Source: Bacteroidales bacterium (GTDB taxonomy: Bacteria; Bacteroidota; Bacteroidia; Bacteroidales; UBA6680). Taken from it: a stretch of 48,866 bases of DNA. Shown piece by piece: positions 35,076 through 44,203 of the stretch. Location: positions 1-48,866 of the forward strand of contig JAOARD010000002.1 of assembly GCA_025210735.1 (NCBI GenBank). Direction: 5' to 3'. The translations under genes and the position numbers were made by a program. Position 1 is the stretch's first letter. Every line of letters begins with the position of its first letter. A model generated the notes under the pieces. That model worked only from the letters and a program-made list of their open reading frames with translations, was not told the origin of the DNA and did no database searches.

Positions 35076-35447
35076 TTATTCTCCTTTGTTCTTATATGTC
35101 ACCCATCTCTTTTTTGACATAAACTCCAGAAATTCCTGTTCGCCTTTCTCTTTAATCATTTCAATACCCTTTCTGCGATTTGTCCCTGTTATGAACTGAC
35201 CAAACCTTATCATTAATGGGTTATATTTTTTACAATCCTTAACCGAATCATATTCATTACAATAAGCACAAGATTCAATACCTTTTTCTATACAACACGG
35301 TCTTACCTTGCAAGCTTTGTAGCCAACAGCACATTTAGGGTCATCTCCTTTGCAAGAAAAACATTGACCTTTTCTGAATTTTGGACAAGCTCCACAATAA
35401 AAACCACAATATGAAATTTTACTGACGTCTAACTCTTTTGCTTCCAT
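35076..35447 (-). CDS. DUF3795 cysteine-rich protein
   Basis: This 123-residue cytoplasmic protein has the DUF3795 cysteine pattern. CGFYCGACP lies at about 14-22, then GQCFSCKG, PKCAVGYKACKVRPCC and CAYCNEYDSVKDC, more than ten cysteines in the first 75 residues. A basic helix and FLEFMSKKRW follow. The cysteines probably bind zinc or an iron-sulfur cluster; the family's function is unknown. The start codon directly follows the stop of the AlkD-like gene (TAG-ATG), so the two are translationally coupled. Confidence 0.85.
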   Translation of the reverse strand: MEAKELDVSKISYCGFYCGACPKFRKGQCFSCKGDDPKCAVGYKACKVRPCCIEKGIESCAYCNEYDSVKDCKKYNPLMIRFGQFITGTNRRKGIEMIKEKGEQEFLEFMSKKRWVTYKNKGE

Positions 35448-36170
35448 CTATTTCGCTTTTTTAAATTTCGCCTTACTCTCCTTATCCATCTTCTCAGTGG
35501 CGTATCTGATAATTAGTCTGCCACACTTGTCTTTCCATTCATAAAGAAATTTTTCTATCTCTTTAGGCTCTTTTTTCCATAGTTCACGTAATAAAGTACC
35601 AAGTCCTTTCTGCACATACTCCGATTCGTCCATCATTAATGGTTTTATAACATTCAGAGCTATATCACTTTTAAAATCAACTTTTAACTTTGATAACTCT
35701 ACAAAAAGTACCGGTACAGCTCTACGTTGCCATTCGCTTTGAGAGTCATTCCACTCCTTCAATTTGTCAAAACCTATGATATTCTCAATAAAGAAATGTG
35801 GCAGAACCAACATACAGAGAACATCTGTAGATGCCCAGTTTGATATCCCGGATTCAAACCATTTGCCTATTCTGTTAAATGTCTCCTCTGTATACTCTGC
35901 TTTTTTAGATTTCACAAAATGTATGGCTAAGTCCTTCTCTTCAAACCTCCCATTCTTAATCAACTCATCTGATAAATCTAAATAGTCAGCCAGAGACATT
36001 TCGTCTTTCCATTTTGTTACCCAATGTTCTATCTGCTTTTTAAGCACTTTACTGTCTATTCCAAAGCCATCAAAACCCTCTTTAAAGTATTTGGAATATT
36101 TCTCTATGATTTTGGGGTCAGAATTTAACTCACAGAACTCTCTTATCTCTTTTATCTTCTCTTCGAACAT
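35448..36170 (-). CDS. AlkD-like DNA alkylation repair protein
   Basis: This 240-residue HEAT-like alpha-helical protein belongs to the DNA alkylation repair (AlkC/AlkD) family. It has helical pairs throughout and features such as GFGIDSKVLKKQIEHW, KDLAIHFVKSKKAEY, WASTDVLCMLVLPHF, WQRRAVPVLFVEL and VQKGLGTLLRELWKK. In AlkD-type glycosylases such Trp, Asp and Arg residues line the DNA groove and aid excision of alkylated purines. It is predicted to be cytoplasmic. It is the first gene of a two-gene unit with the DUF3795 protein, with a promoter-like pair about 130 bp upstream. Confidence 0.85.
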   Translation of the reverse strand: MFEEKIKEIREFCELNSDPKIIEKYSKYFKEGFDGFGIDSKVLKKQIEHWVTKWKDEMSLADYLDLSDELIKNGRFEEKDLAIHFVKSKKAEYTEETFNRIGKWFESGISNWASTDVLCMLVLPHFFIENIIGFDKLKEWNDSQSEWQRRAVPVLFVELSKLKVDFKSDIALNVIKPLMMDESEYVQKGLGTLLRELWKKEPKEIEKFLYEWKDKCGRLIIRYATEKMDKESKAKFKKAK

Positions 36171-36300
36171 AAGGCTTAACTTTTTATGATTTGCTTTTAT
36201 CTGGTATCAGGCACAACTAATTCATTCTGTTTTTTATCTGTAATCTTCTGTTATTCAGCAACGGTTAACTGTTATCTGTCTGATAGTTTTATTGCGATTA

Positions 36301-36332
36301 CCAATATATTAAAAACATGATATATATACAAA
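36301..36332 (-). promoter_or_regulatory. Putative promoter of the AlkD-like/DUF3795 unit
   Basis: On the minus strand TTTG (36329-36332) and TATATTGG (36301-36308) are 20 bp apart, close to TTTG-N19-21-TAnnTTTG. The flanks resemble the element at 34735-34765. Confidence 0.5.
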
Positions 36333-36434
36333 ATCATGTAGTGTTGTTTTTTATTACAGGCTTATATAAGTAGTATGAATTGAGAAGTTTAGGGAGAGAT
36401 TACCTTTTACCTACTCTACCATTTTTTGTACATT

Positions 36435-36884
36435 TCAATAGAAGGTGAAGATTATTCTCTCATCCTTAGATTTTGTTATTATAGCATTGGTGTTATTAAA
36501 CCTGATCTGTTCATAATCTAACGTATCAACACTATTTGAGATTTGCCAAGAATTAATTAGCTTCCATCTGTTTAATATGTTTATATTCTCATATTCTATG
36601 AATAATTCATCTTCAAGAAGAGCTTTTTTTGTGTATGAGACTTTTCCTTCAGTCTTATAAATTTCATATTTTATTATATCACCTTGCCTGTTGTAAGTAG
36701 ATCTGTTCTTTATCAGATAAACACTATTATCAAGTCTTACTAATGCCTTATCACAATATGTGTATGATGAGTCTGCCTCTATAATATTTATCTTAGAGTT
36801 AATTGTATTATCAGAACAAGAGTAAAAGATTGTTAAAGAGATAATAAGAGTAAATTTACTATTGAACTGTTTTATTTTTTGCAT
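36435..36884 (-). CDS. Small lipoprotein of unknown function
   Basis: The ATG at 36884 gives 149 residues. An AGGAG motif lies 6 bp before this ATG and directly abuts an ATG two codons upstream, so the second is preferred. A lipoprotein signal ends LTIFYSC (Cys 23). The mature part is beta-rich with repeated Tyr/Lys-rich strands (YEIYKTEGKVSYTKKAL, IRFNNTNAIITKSKDERIIFTFY). I do not recognise a family. It is isolated, upstream of the cobalamin riboswitch region but on the opposite strand. Confidence 0.65.
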   Translation of the reverse strand: MQKIKQFNSKFTLIISLTIFYSCSDNTINSKINIIEADSSYTYCDKALVRLDNSVYLIKNRSTYNRQGDIIKYEIYKTEGKVSYTKKALLEDELFIEYENINILNRWKLINSWQISNSVDTLDYEQIRFNNTNAIITKSKDERIIFTFY

Positions 36885-37239
36885 AATCATCTCCTGTACG
36901 TTTTATTATAATAACTCTGATATGTCCCTTATTTGTTTACTCTTTTCGGATTGTTTAAAATATAGTACTATTGTCCGGTTTCTATAACTAATATGAAAAC
37001 GTAAAGTTATACAGCTTTGTATGATATTACAGTATTATAAACAAAACATGATCAGTTATTTTCTCATACACACAGATAATGGTAAATACAGGTTCTTTTT
37101 GGCAAATAAAAATATTTTTGTGGGCTTTTTTTCATAAACATCACTGTTGTAAGGCAAAGCAGACATACGTTGATAACTTGTTAATAAAAGCAGAGCCTTT
37201 AATAAAACTATATAATTTCAGCTGCTATATCTTAGTACT
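36885..37239. other. Divergent spacer upstream of the riboswitch
   Basis: This spacer lies between the minus-strand lipoprotein gene and the plus-strand cobalamin leader. It must contain promoters for both, but neither matches the TTTG/TAnnTTTG consensus well. I see no gene. Confidence 0.5.
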
Positions 37240-37410
37240 ACTTAATGGTTCCTCCGTGTGAGGTGAAAATGGGAATCCTGTTAAAGTCAGGAGCTGTCCC
37301 CGCAGCTGTAAGCCCGGCAAAACTTTCTGATAATATACCACTGTTGAGTAATCAATGGGAAGGTTCAGAAAGCGGGTAAGCCAGAAGACCTGCCTTAGGT
37401 ATTTATCCAT
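37240..37410 (+). ncRNA. Cobalamin (adenosylcobalamin) riboswitch
   Basis: The conserved blocks occur in order: GAGGTGAAAATGGGAATCC (37259-37277), AGGAGCTGTCCCCGCAGCTG with TAAGCCC, CCACTG (37338-37343), and the hallmark AAGCCAGAAGACCTGCC (37378-37394). Downstream, CTTTC-ggga-GAAAG and G-rich sequence to about 37440 may be the expression platform. It leads into nrdD at 37567. B12 binding is expected to repress the operon. Confidence 0.92.
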
Positions 37411-37566
37411 AGCTTTCGGGAGAAAGGCGGGAAAAGGAGTATCTGTGTATATCCATTTCTTTTCGGAATCCATGAAGTTATCGTTTGTTTAATTAATTGA
37501 TGGCATGAAACAAGTAAAACTACACAAGGTTTAACAGCTTGTTGCATCATTAAAAATGTATTAACC

Positions 37567-39744
37567 ATGATGAGTAAGATTACAGAGATTGTAAAACGTA
37601 ACGGAACAGTAGTAACATTTGATCAAGAGAAGATATCGTTTGCTGTGTACAGGGCTCTGCGTGCTGTAGGCAAGCCAGACAGAGGCGCTGCAAAAGATAT
37701 TGCCAATAAGGTAGTAGAACGTCTGAATAATCAATTAACGGGCAGTGAGACACCTACAGTTGAGACAATTCAGGATATTGTTGAAACGGTACTTTTTGAG
37801 TCGGGTGAATATAAAACCGCAAAGGCGTATATTATATACAGACATAAACATGGTAATCTGCGTAGTGCAAAAGAGATGTTTGGTAATATAGATCTTATTG
37901 ATGACTACCTTAACCTTAACGACTGGCGTATTAAAGAGAGTGCCAACTCAACATACTCACTGCAAGGACTGAACCAACATATATCTACAATTCTTAGTTC
38001 GCAATACTGGTTAGATCATATATACTCTGATGAGATTCGTGAGGCACACAAAACCGGAAAGTTACATATACACGATCTTGGTTTCTTAAGCGTATACTGT
38101 GTTGGCTGGGATCTTGAGGATCTGCTTATAACCGGTTTCAGAGGTGTAAAGAGTAAAACGCAGAGTAAACCCGCAAAACATCTGCGTACTGCACTTGGGC
38201 AGATTGTAAACTTCTTTTATACAATGCAGGGTGAGGCTGCCGGAGCTCAGGCATTCTCAGGGTTTGATACATATCTTGCTCCGTTTATCAGATACGGTAA
38301 TCTTAACTACAAACAGGTTAAGCAGGCACTACAGGAGTTTCTGTTTAATATAAATGTACCTACCAGGGTTGGTTTCCAGACACCGTTTACAAACATTACA
38401 ATGGATCTGAAGGTACCGGATAATATGAAGCAGCAGGGTGTAATTATTGGCGGTAAGGTTATGGATCGGGTATATGGCGATTTTCAGAAGGAGATGGATA
38501 TCTTTAACAAAGCCTATGCAGAGGTAATGCTTGAGGGCGATGCTAATGGTGCTGTATTCTCGTTCCCGATACCTACATATAATATCACAAAAGATTTTGA
38601 CTGGAACAACAGCGATTATGATCTTATCTGGGAGATGTCGGCAAAATATGGTATTCCGTACTTCTCTAACTTCGTAAACTCAGATCTGTCGCCCGATGAT
38701 GTACGCAGTATGTGTTGCCGTTTGCGCCTCGATAAGAGAGAGCTGCAATCGCGTGGTGGTGGCTTATTTGGTGCTAACCCTCTTACCGGATCAATTGGTG
38801 TGGTTACAATAAACCTTCCTAAACTTGGTTATGAGGCACGTTCAGATAAGGAGTTGTTTGAGCGTCTGTCAAATCTTATGGATATTGCAAAGAGTAGTCT
38901 TGAGGTAAAACGTAAGGTTATTGAGAATTTTACTGAGCAGGGCTTGTATCCGTACTCTAAATTCTATCTGCGCCATCTGCATAAGCGTAATAATGCATAC
39001 TGGAATAACCACTTCTCTACTATTGGATTGGTTGGTATGAATGAGTTTCTGATGAACTATCTTGGCAAGGATATAGGAAGCAAAGAGGGGCATCAGTTTA
39101 GTATTGAGGTATTAAACTTTATGCGCAACAGACTTGAGGATTTTCAGGAGGAGACCGGACATATATATAACCTTGAGGCAACACCTGCCGAGGGTACCAG
39201 TTACCGACTAGCAAGAATTGATAAGGTACAGTATCCGGATATTATTGTTGCCAATGAGTTGGCATACAACGGTGGTGCCGAGCCGTACTATACAAACTCA
39301 ACCCAACTGCCTGTTAACTATACCGATGATCTGTTTGAGGCACTAAGGCTACAGGACGATTTACAGACAAAGTATACCGGAGGTACAGTTTTTCATACAT
39401 TTATTGGTGAGAAACAACTGAAAATAGAGTCGGTTAAACAGTTACTTCAGTTGGTTACAAATAATTTCCGTTTACCATATATAACATTATCGCCAACATT
39501 TAGTGTTTGTCCTGATCATGGTTATATATATGGTGAGCACGCGTTATGTCCTAAATGTGCTGAGGCTGGTAAGGATACAAAGTGTACTGTATTCTCCCGT
39601 ATTGTTGGTTATATGCGTCCTGTAGATCAGTGGAATGCTGGTAAACAGGCCGAGTTTAAAGATCGTCATATATTTGACAAACAGGACAAACTGGTTAAAC
39701 CTGAAATTAACAGAGTTGAGCAACATCAGGAGGCTCTGGTTTAA
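37567..39744 (+). CDS. nrdD: Anaerobic (class III) ribonucleoside-triphosphate reductase
   Basis: This 725-residue protein has an N-terminal ATP-cone (about 4-95: ITEIVKRNGTVVTFD, KAYIIYRHKH), then the NrdD barrel (HIHDLGFLSVYCVGWDL, FQTPFTNITMD). Cysteines at 648, 661, 664 and 673 probably bind zinc. The glycyl-radical loop SRIVGYMRPV has the radical Gly at 681. It converts ribonucleotides to deoxyribonucleotides without oxygen or B12, using a glycyl radical made by NrdG. It sits behind a cobalamin riboswitch, so B12 should lower its expression, presumably because a B12-dependent reductase exists elsewhere. Two adjacent ATG codons are possible starts. Confidence 0.96.
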   Translation: MMSKITEIVKRNGTVVTFDQEKISFAVYRALRAVGKPDRGAAKDIANKVVERLNNQLTGSETPTVETIQDIVETVLFESGEYKTAKAYIIYRHKHGNLRSAKEMFGNIDLIDDYLNLNDWRIKESANSTYSLQGLNQHISTILSSQYWLDHIYSDEIREAHKTGKLHIHDLGFLSVYCVGWDLEDLLITGFRGVKSKTQSKPAKHLRTALGQIVNFFYTMQGEAAGAQAFSGFDTYLAPFIRYGNLNYKQVKQALQEFLFNINVPTRVGFQTPFTNITMDLKVPDNMKQQGVIIGGKVMDRVYGDFQKEMDIFNKAYAEVMLEGDANGAVFSFPIPTYNITKDFDWNNSDYDLIWEMSAKYGIPYFSNFVNSDLSPDDVRSMCCRLRLDKRELQSRGGGLFGANPLTGSIGVVTINLPKLGYEARSDKELFERLSNLMDIAKSSLEVKRKVIENFTEQGLYPYSKFYLRHLHKRNNAYWNNHFSTIGLVGMNEFLMNYLGKDIGSKEGHQFSIEVLNFMRNRLEDFQEETGHIYNLEATPAEGTSYRLARIDKVQYPDIIVANELAYNGGAEPYYTNSTQLPVNYTDDLFEALRLQDDLQTKYTGGTVFHTFIGEKQLKIESVKQLLQLVTNNFRLPYITLSPTFSVCPDHGYIYGEHALCPKCAEAGKDTKCTVFSRIVGYMRPVDQWNAGKQAEFKDRHIFDKQDKLVKPEINRVEQHQEALV

Positions 39745-39756
39745 ACATCTTAGCAT

Positions 39757-40455
39757 ATGTTATTAGGAGGATTTCTAAAGCAGAGTTTTTCTGATTATCC
39801 GGGTAAAATTGCATCTGTTGTATTTACAAAGGGGTGCAACTTTTACTGTAAGTATTGCCACAACCCAGATCTTGTAAGGTTAAGTGGCGATACTATAAAC
39901 AGCGATTATGTTCTTGAGTGGATATATAATAACCGAGGTTTGTTGGGCAGTGTTGTTATATCAGGTGGTGAGCCAACAATTCAGAAAGGTTTATACTCGT
40001 TTGTCTCTGAAATTAAATCGTACGGACTCTCTGTTAAACTTGATACAAACTGTACCAATCCCAATGTTGTTGAATCACTTATATCAGATAAACTGATAGA
40101 CTACATTGCAATGGATATAAAAGCCCCGCTTGAGCTATCGCGTTACAGAGATATTGTTGGCGAAACGTTCAGTAATAGTAGTCTGGATAGTATCAGAAAA
40201 ACTATAGATATAATAGAGCAAAACGATATAGATTATGAATTCAGAACTACTCTTCTTAAACCATTTCACTCTGCCGGTGATATTAAATGCATTGCAGATA
40301 ATATACATGGTAACTACTACATTCAGAAGTTTGATGACACTATAACATTACAGGATATTGATAATGCTTGTGTTGTAGATATTCAGGATATAAAAAAGGT
40401 TGTGAATAGGTGCAGTAATAAGAGCTGCAATATTATGGTAAGAGAGGGGTACTGA
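39757..40455 (+). CDS. nrdG: Anaerobic ribonucleotide reductase activating protein
   Basis: This 232-residue radical SAM enzyme has the cluster motif C27-x3-C31-x2-C34 (GCNFYCKYCHNP), ISGGEPT, and LDTNCTNP in the radical SAM barrel. It uses SAM and a 4Fe-4S cluster to make the glycyl radical on NrdD. It starts 12 bp after nrdD, in one operon under the same riboswitch. Its length is that of the NrdG-like activases with a longer C-terminal part than E. coli NrdG (154 residues). A hairpin terminator follows. Confidence 0.94.
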   Translation: MLLGGFLKQSFSDYPGKIASVVFTKGCNFYCKYCHNPDLVRLSGDTINSDYVLEWIYNNRGLLGSVVISGGEPTIQKGLYSFVSEIKSYGLSVKLDTNCTNPNVVESLISDKLIDYIAMDIKAPLELSRYRDIVGETFSNSSLDSIRKTIDIIEQNDIDYEFRTTLLKPFHSAGDIKCIADNIHGNYYIQKFDDTITLQDIDNACVVDIQDIKKVVNRCSNKSCNIMVREGY

Positions 40456-40472
40456 TTTATAAGGTGTGTGAA

Positions 40473-40503
40473 AATCCGGTTGACTTAATTGATCAACCGG
40501 ATT
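40473..40503. terminator. Bidirectional terminator
   Basis: AATCCGGTTGA and TCAACCGGATT form a perfect 11-bp stem around a 9-base loop, between the convergent nrdG and TraB/GumN genes. The T-run after it is weak on the plus strand. Confidence 0.8.
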
Positions 40504-40516
40504 ATTTATCTTCAGA

Positions 40517-41377
40517 TTACTTTACCGGGGTAACAGTATATCCCTTTTTTCTAAGTAACTCTATTACACCATTGTCTCCACCAAGATGACCGGCTCCAAC
40601 AGCAAAGAATGTTGGTTTAACCTTCATCTCTGTCTCAATGTTATCAATCCAGTTCTCGTTTCGTTTGTCAATTAAAAGTTTACCAAACTCCTCTCCTCCC
40701 GACTCTTGAATAACAAGATTGTAAAGTGCATCAATATCCTGATTCTTATATGTATCTATCAGTTTCTGCATAAGTACCTTTGACTCCTCTACATGTGTAA
40801 GAAACTCAATAAGATTACTTGCCTGTTTCTTATAAGGTATCTGGTGCATAATCTCACACACCTCTTTAGCCTCCTCAAGCCCAATTATCTCTTTATTCTG
40901 CTCGCGCGACATTGTAACAAACTCTCCCTCATACGATGCTGTCTGCTCAGGCAGTACCAGTCCAATAAATACACTTGTAAGCATCATTGGCTGATAGTTC
41001 TTAAATGCATCAACACCAACGCCTAACACTTTTTTAGCTTCATCGTTAAGTAATTGATAATCATCTGCCGACATTATCATATTAAGTGTTGTATCACCTT
41101 TCATTGGTATCTGAGCAAGTAGTTCCGATTGCAAAGCAGGGTTATCAAGATCTGTTTCAAGTGCAATCTGTTTTGTAGAGTCTATTGCACTCTTAACCGC
41201 ATCAGAAATTATAAAATCTTTTTTAGGCATAACATGCATTGTACCATAAATATATGATGTCTCTGCATTTTTACCTTCAATCTTCCAAAGCAGGCACTTC
41301 TCTCTGCTCTGTGTACACGATGCCAGAGTTATAGTCAGCAATATAGCCGACATAACGAAGATGTTTCTTAGTCTCAT
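40517..41377 (-). CDS. TraB/GumN family lipoprotein
   Basis: This 286-residue protein has a lipoprotein signal ending ITLASC (Cys 21). The TraB/GumN (TIKI-like metalloprotease) domain begins SYIYGTMHVM (GTMH at 45-48). It continues with ALETDLDNP, GLEEAKEVCEIM and KRNENWI, and ends with FFAVGAGHLGGDNGV. The two GxxH motifs and the conserved Glu fit the proposed metal site. Its substrate is unknown. It faces the periplasm or surface and is convergent with nrdG. Confidence 0.88.
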   Translation of the reverse strand: MRLRNIFVMSAILLTITLASCTQSREKCLLWKIEGKNAETSYIYGTMHVMPKKDFIISDAVKSAIDSTKQIALETDLDNPALQSELLAQIPMKGDTTLNMIMSADDYQLLNDEAKKVLGVGVDAFKNYQPMMLTSVFIGLVLPEQTASYEGEFVTMSREQNKEIIGLEEAKEVCEIMHQIPYKKQASNLIEFLTHVEESKVLMQKLIDTYKNQDIDALYNLVIQESGGEEFGKLLIDKRNENWIDNIETEMKVKPTFFAVGAGHLGGDNGVIELLRKKGYTVTPVK

Positions 41378-41550
41378 TTTTTAATAATAATAATGTTTTA
41401 TTTTATGCTAATATAGTGATAATTTATATGTAATCTATCTTAATTTGTTAACAGTAAAGGTTATTGTAATATTATGTTTTTTTGTAGTTGTTTTTATCCT
41501 AAATTCGTGGGTTATTAATTGTTATACTAATCTCTAAACTACAACTAAAA

Positions 41551-42186
41551 ATGACAAGAGAGGAACAGTTACAGTACTGTAAAAGCTGTACAAATCGTAA
41601 ACACGATATTAATCAAGGAATTATATGTGAATTAACAGATCAGAAGGCCGCTTTTCATGATAAATGTGCCGATTACAATGCAGATGAATCGGTTGAGGCC
41701 AATGAGAAGATTATTATGACTCCTGAACTGATGGAGAAATTCAGAATGGAGCAGAAACTACTTCCGGCAATTATTACAGGATCGGTTGCCACTCTGGTTG
41801 GTGCTGCTTTGTGGTGCCTTATTACTGTATCAACTCATACTCAGATTGGTTATATGGCAATTGCTATTGGTGCTCTTGTAGGTTTTGTTATGCGCAAAGT
41901 TGGTAAGGGTATTGATCCTGTTTTTGGTATAGCCGGAGCCATTATTGCTTTTCTTGGTGTTGCTTTGGGTAACTATTTTAGCCTTATTGGTTTGGTTGCC
42001 GAGGATCAGGGCATGAACTTTTTTGAGGTACTATCAGCTATTGACTTTAGTATTGTAATTGAGGTTATGAAAGAGAATTTTGGTTTTATTGATGTTATAT
42101 TCTATGCTGTAGCAATAGTAGAGGGTTACCGTTTCTCTTTCAGAAAGATTGATGGTGACACACTATATCATATTAAGAACGCATAG
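41551..42186 (+). CDS. Zinc-ribbon-like membrane protein
   Basis: This 211-residue protein has an N-terminal cysteine motif C10-x2-C13-x12-C26-x12-C39 (with ICELTDQKAAF between), a small zinc-ribbon-like element common in Bacteroidota membrane proteins. Three to four membrane segments follow at about 72-93, 99-113, 120-146 and 170-192. Function is unknown. It is convergent with the helicase gene, the two stops being only 3 bp apart. Confidence 0.75.
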   Translation: MTREEQLQYCKSCTNRKHDINQGIICELTDQKAAFHDKCADYNADESVEANEKIIMTPELMEKFRMEQKLLPAIITGSVATLVGAALWCLITVSTHTQIGYMAIAIGALVGFVMRKVGKGIDPVFGIAGAIIAFLGVALGNYFSLIGLVAEDQGMNFFEVLSAIDFSIVIEVMKENFGFIDVIFYAVAIVEGYRFSFRKIDGDTLYHIKNA

Positions 42187-42189
42187 AGG

Positions 42190-43515
42190 TTAATTAACCT
42201 TTGCAAAGAAATCAGATATTATTGTATCAACAATGATGTCTGATTTTTTTATTGGCCTACGGAGTTTTAAGCCCTCCATACTTGTGCATCTGCTTAAAGC
42301 AACATATGCCTGGCCATGTGCAAAACCACCACTACCCATATCTACAACTATATTATTAAAGGTTTTTCCCTGACTTTTATGAATAGTTATTGCCCATGCC
42401 AGTTTAAGAGGTATCTGTGTAAAGTAACCAATATTCTCACGTTTAAATACTCCCTTAACCATTACATATTTAGATATCTCCCATGTAAACTGCTTTACAC
42501 TCACCCTCTTTCCGCTCTCAAGCTGAACAATAACAACATCCTCTACATTATCTGTTTCAGGGCATAACTCCTGCTCTATTGCCACAATTGTACCAATGGT
42601 TCCGTTTACCCAACGTTTCTTAGAGTCGTTATTTATAAACATAACCTGTGCATCGGGTTTAACAGTTATAACACTGTCGGTTGGTTCCAGACTACCAATA
42701 TCACCAACCTTTACTGCTTTAAATGTAACCTCTGGTTTATCTATTCTGTTCAGGTAATATCTGTTTAGCGATGTAGCCTGAGCATTTGTTGCCATAAGGT
42801 TTATAGTGTTAGGTCTGCTCTCGCTGTTACTGCCAATATTTGAATTACGGTTTAACATGCTAAGCTGATCAGGTACAATTGTATTATCCCTAACAGCATT
42901 CAGCAGTTCAATAAACTCCTTATCTGTCTGCCTGTATATCTTCTTAAGCTCAATTGTACGCATAATAAACGGCTCCGTAAACAGATCGGGCTTTCTGAAC
43001 AGGTTTGCCGAAAAGAAATATGGCGACAGATATTTGGTACTGTAGAACTCACGCTCATCCTCGGTAATAACCGGAGGTAACTGGAACATATCACCAACAA
43101 ATATCATGCGAACACCACCAAACCAACTGCTATTACCCCTCGATCGCTTTAGTAGAATATCAATAGCGTCAAGTATATCGGCTCTTACCATCGATATCTC
43201 ATCAATTATAATTGTATGCAGAGCCTTAAAGCGTTCTCTGTTTACACTACTAATGCCAATATTCATAGCTTCGTCCAGCTCATAGCCCGGTTTTAGCCTG
43301 AAAAATGAGTGTATTGTATCGCCATTAATATTTATTGCAGCAATACCTGTAGGAGCAACAACAACGGGGTTAAATTCAGGCAACCCTCTGATATAACTTA
43401 TAAGCGTGGTTTTTCCGGTACCCGCCTTTCCGGTTAAGAATATATTCTGATTACTGTTCTTAACAAGATCAATAACCTCTTCTGCCTCTGCTGTGAATTT
43501 AAGATTGCTGTTCAT
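42190..43515 (-). CDS. PIF1-like helicase
   Basis: This 441-residue superfamily 1B helicase has Walker A GKAGTGKT at 29-36, PTGIAA motif Ia, DEISM at 105-109 (Walker B) and GDMFQLPPV motif III. Near the C terminus are WAITIHKSQGKTF and YVALSRC (motifs V and VI). The compact length and absence of extra domains fit bacterial Pif1/RecD2-type cores. It unwinds DNA 5' to 3' and may clear G-quadruplexes or stalled forks. A -7-like box lies about 80 bp upstream. Confidence 0.9.
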   Translation of the reverse strand: MNSNLKFTAEAEEVIDLVKNSNQNIFLTGKAGTGKTTLISYIRGLPEFNPVVVAPTGIAAININGDTIHSFFRLKPGYELDEAMNIGISSVNRERFKALHTIIIDEISMVRADILDAIDILLKRSRGNSSWFGGVRMIFVGDMFQLPPVITEDEREFYSTKYLSPYFFSANLFRKPDLFTEPFIMRTIELKKIYRQTDKEFIELLNAVRDNTIVPDQLSMLNRNSNIGSNSESRPNTINLMATNAQATSLNRYYLNRIDKPEVTFKAVKVGDIGSLEPTDSVITVKPDAQVMFINNDSKKRWVNGTIGTIVAIEQELCPETDNVEDVVIVQLESGKRVSVKQFTWEISKYVMVKGVFKRENIGYFTQIPLKLAWAITIHKSQGKTFNNIVVDMGSGGFAHGQAYVALSRCTSMEGLKLRRPIKKSDIIVDTIISDFFAKVN

Positions 43516-43591
43516 ACCTGTTTCTCGTTACAAATTATTGAGACTATAACAGAGTAACCACTCATTAATTGCTGTTACAATGTCTGTGGTA

Positions 43592-43599
43592 CAAAAATA
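43592..43599 (-). promoter_or_regulatory. Putative -7 box of the helicase gene
   Basis: TATTTTTG on the minus strand fits TAnnTTTG, 77-84 bp upstream of the ATG at 43515. A TTTG occurs 25 bp further upstream, beyond the usual spacing. Confidence 0.35.
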
Positions 43600-43650
43600 G
43601 TGTAATTTATAAGTTATAGTTATACAAATATTGCTCAATGTTGATCAAAA

Positions 43651-43710
43651 CTGGTGCTAGCCTCTGTATCAGTTAATCAACGCAGTAATGATATGGCATT
43701 AGTTCGTACC
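43651..43710. repeat. 59-60 bp inverted-end element, copy 1 (diverged)
   Basis: It begins CTGGTGCTAGCC, contains ATCAGTTAATCAACGCAGTA and ends AGTTCGTACC. The end pairing is poorer than in the other copies. Confidence 0.65.
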
Positions 43711-43783
43711 TAAATATAAACTAATAATGAAGAGTGAAGAGTTGAAAGTTTAGCTTGAAATCTAATAACAGAAGTACTAAAGG

Positions 43784-43843
43784 CTGGTGCAAGCTTCTGT
43801 ATCAGTTAGTTAATACAGCAATGATATGGCAATAGCTCGTACC
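43784..43843. repeat. 59-60 bp inverted-end element, copy 2
   Basis: It begins CTGGTGCAAGCTT and ends AATAGCTCGTACC. The body is similar to copy 1 (atcagttagttaatacagca, then atgatatggc). Confidence 0.75.
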
Positions 43844-43935
43844 TCGCAAACATCACCAACTCAATCAGCCCGTTAGACTAAATCCTCGGATTTGGTCGAA
43901 TCTAAGTATAAATTCTGCAACAGTTTAAGTCAAAG

Positions 43936-43994
43936 CTGGTGCGAGCTTTGCATCGGTTTATCAACGCAGTATAGAGTTAACAATAGCTCGTACC
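43936..43994. repeat. 59-bp inverted-end element, copy 3
   Basis: GGTGCGAGCT at the left end is the inverse complement of AGCTCGTACC at the right end except for one base. The centre reads gcatcggtttatcaacgcag. Confidence 0.8.
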
Positions 43995-44130
43995 TCGCAA
44001 AAACACAATATCTTCATTTAAGTTACTACAAACATATCGCTATACTCTAAGCGAAACATGTTTCTATTTCATTCTACGTTGATAATGTTTTGTCTACATA
44101 TATTTTAGCTCTCTCCCATTACGCTAAGAG
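43936..44130. repeat. About 195-bp repeat block shared with the window end
   Basis: This block contains element copy 3, then tcatttaagttactacaaac, ctctaagcgaaacatgtttc (with the palindrome GAAACATGTTTC), attctacgttgataatgttt and ttacgctaagag. The same series occurs at 48671-48866 with few changes. Parts also occur at 238-260 and 308-328. Confidence 0.85.
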
Positions 44131-44203
44131 AAGCTACTTCACAAAAACAATAAGATCTTTAATAGCAGATAGTTAAATTATTAACCCAACAAAGTATCAA
44201 AAG

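Noticed and set aside
37225..37473. Minus-strand 82-codon frame
   Set aside because: It lies across the cobalamin riboswitch and is explained by that conserved RNA on the other strand.
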